Source: Planctomycetota bacterium
GTDB lineage: Bacteria; Planctomycetota; Phycisphaerae; UBA1845
Length of the DNA: 64,000 bases
Direction: 5' to 3'
Assembly (NCBI GenBank): GCA_024276605.1
Contig: JAJRWX010000009.1
Coordinates: 62,001-126,000 of the forward strand
A program made the translations under genes and the position numbers. Below the pieces are notes generated by a model. It was given only the letters and a program-made list of their open reading frames with translations. It ran no database searches and had not been told where the DNA came from. Positions 63,150 through 64,000 of this stretch are shown here, one piece after another (position 1 is the first letter of the stretch; each line of letters begins with the position of its first letter).

Positions 63150-63436
63150 TCACACTCACCACTAAAGTCGCGCTGTCCGCTGTTCAGGTTCAATATTTAA
63201 CAAAAATAACGCAGTAAGATATGCAGCATCCATATCGCATAATCACCGCTCAAACCAGTTTGGTTATAGGTACTGAGGCCGAGGACTCGAAGTTCATTAA
63301 CCTCGACAAGAACCGGTCTAAAATACGCTCTATGGAAATTAACCTCTCACACGCTTGAACAAACGGCAACACGCAAATACCTTACGCCCTTAAAGAGACT
63401 TTGTGGAGCAGTAGCCGACTTTCGAGGGAACCATCA
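63150..63436. other. Intergenic between divergent genes
   Basis: The 287-bp gap between the sigma factor gene (minus) and gltX (plus) should hold both promoters. AT-rich parts occur at 63190-63240, but no clear -35/-10 pair or RNA gene was identified. GAGGGAA eight bases before ATG 63437 is the gltX ribosome site. Confidence 0.4.
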
Positions 63437-64000
63437 ATGCCGTCATCACCAGAACCCATCCGCGTACGCTTCGCACCATCGCCCACAGGTTATCTGCACA
63501 TTGGCGGGGCTAGAACCATACTCTTCAACTGGCTCGTCGCTCGGAAAGCGGGTGGCCAAATGGTATTACGCATCGAGGACACCGATCAAACCCGTCACGT
63601 GGAAGATTCCGTACAAAAAATTCTCGACGATTTACGTTGGCTCGGACTCGATTGGGACGAAGGCCCCCAGGCCGGCGGCGATCTAGGCCCTTATTTTCAG
63701 AGTCAGCGACTGGACATCTACAACCAATACTTGCAGCAACTACTCGAAAACGGTCACGCCTACTACGCCCTGGAAACACCGCAAGAACTCGAACGTATGC
63801 GCGAAAAAGCCAAAAAAGAAAGCGGCGGCTTTCGTTATCCGCGTCCCAACCCACTACCCACCGTAGCACAGGGGCTACTTGCCAAACGCGAGGGTAAGCC
63901 CGTCGTTGTGCGATGCAAAATGCCCAACGACGACATCACGGTTCACGATAGCATTCTAGGCGACATCACACTATCCGCCGATCAGTTCGAAGACTTCATC
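63437..64000 (+). CDS. gltX: Glutamyl-tRNA synthetase, C-terminus beyond right edge
   Basis: The ATG at 63437 with GAGGGAA upstream starts a frame open for 188 codons to the right edge. The class I HIGH motif reads [26 protein letters not shown], followed by [39 protein letters not shown] and [27 protein letters not shown], all typical of bacterial GluRS. The KMSKS loop lies outside the window. With glnS at 11841-13529, the organism has both Glu- and Gln-specific synthetases. The cell would use this enzyme for tRNA-Glu and possibly for tetrapyrrole precursor supply. Confidence 0.95.
   Translation, partial: MPSSPEPIRVRFAPSPTGYLHIGGARTILFNWLVARKAGGQMVLRIEDTDQTRHVEDSVQKILDDLRWLGLDWDEGPQAGGDLGPYFQSQRLDIYNQYLQQLLENGHAYYALETPQELERMREKAKKESGGFRYPRPNPLPTVAQGLLAKREGKPVVVRCKMPNDDITVHDSILGDITLSADQFEDFI

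Noticed and set aside
1-64000. CRISPR arrays, tRNA or rRNA genes, insertion sequences
   Set aside because: Intergenic gaps were read on both strands for regular spaced repeats, cloverleaf arms and terminal inverted repeats with transposase; none was found apart from the repeats listed.

Overview
The window reads like a chromosomal segment of a planctomycete, most likely a Phycisphaerae-type lineage. This is inferred from gene content, not from any marker search. The pointers are many secreted PQQ-like beta-propellers, dockerin-like C-termini on exported proteins, an exosortase with a companion membrane protein, a TPR/zinc-ribbon/YggX fusion, an ECF sigma factor coupled to a DUF6768-like membrane protein, and a solo murD. 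No tRNA, rRNA, CRISPR array, transposase or integrase was recognised. Genes run in long co-oriented blocks with many 1-4 bp start/stop overlaps.

Layout. (1) 1-11.1 kb: an M6-like secreted metalloprotease cut by the left edge, a surface lipoprotein, murD, an XrtH-like exosortase pair, and a Cys-rich dockerin-bearing secreted protein ending at a clear terminator. (2) 11.2-16.7 kb: a degenerate receiver, glnS, two exported beta-propellers, a small DMT-like protein. (3) 16.9-31.7 kb: a dense minus-strand metabolic region. One coupled operon encodes a HemN-like radical SAM enzyme, a chorismate-lyase-like protein, a halogenase-like flavoprotein, a DUF3311-like protein and a sodium/solute symporter with an in-frame amber codon; a thioesterase follows. 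A second coupled operon encodes an acyl-adenylating (LuxE/PaaK-like) protein, an acyl-CoA-reductase-like ALDH and an iron alcohol dehydrogenase. Two more beta-propellers and a PaaK-like ligase lie upstream. (4) 32-38.7 kb, plus strand: GT4 glycosyltransferase, ABC ATPase plus large FtsX-type permease, pseudo-receiver, small exported protein. (5) 38.7-45.6 kb: glutamate dehydrogenase, a MORN-type lipoprotein, an M4 metallopeptidase with dockerin, repeats, and an exported protein of unknown function.

(6) 46-51 kb: a five-gene kynurenine operon (3-HAO, ACMSD, kynureninase, KMO, TDO) that lacks only the formamidase for tryptophan breakdown as far as aminomuconate semialdehyde. (7) 51.3-57.6 kb: an FG-GAP/ASPIC repeat protein, a two-gene HipA-like kinase plus HipS-like/HIRAN module directly behind hutU, and an FHA protein. 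(8) 57.9-64 kb: TPR-YggX fusion, apgM, priA, sigma factor operon, and the start of gltX.

The most novel-looking systems are the kinase/HIRAN pair, which resembles a split HipA toxin with a HipS-like N-subdomain joined to a HIRAN domain, and the orphan acid-to-alcohol/aromatic cluster at 17-26 kb. Two related copies of a dispersed intergenic repeat (about 85 bp), one adjoining an 18-bp tandem array, and a short palindromic motif near gene 3' ends are sequence structures outside the genes. All functional calls come from reading motifs by eye.
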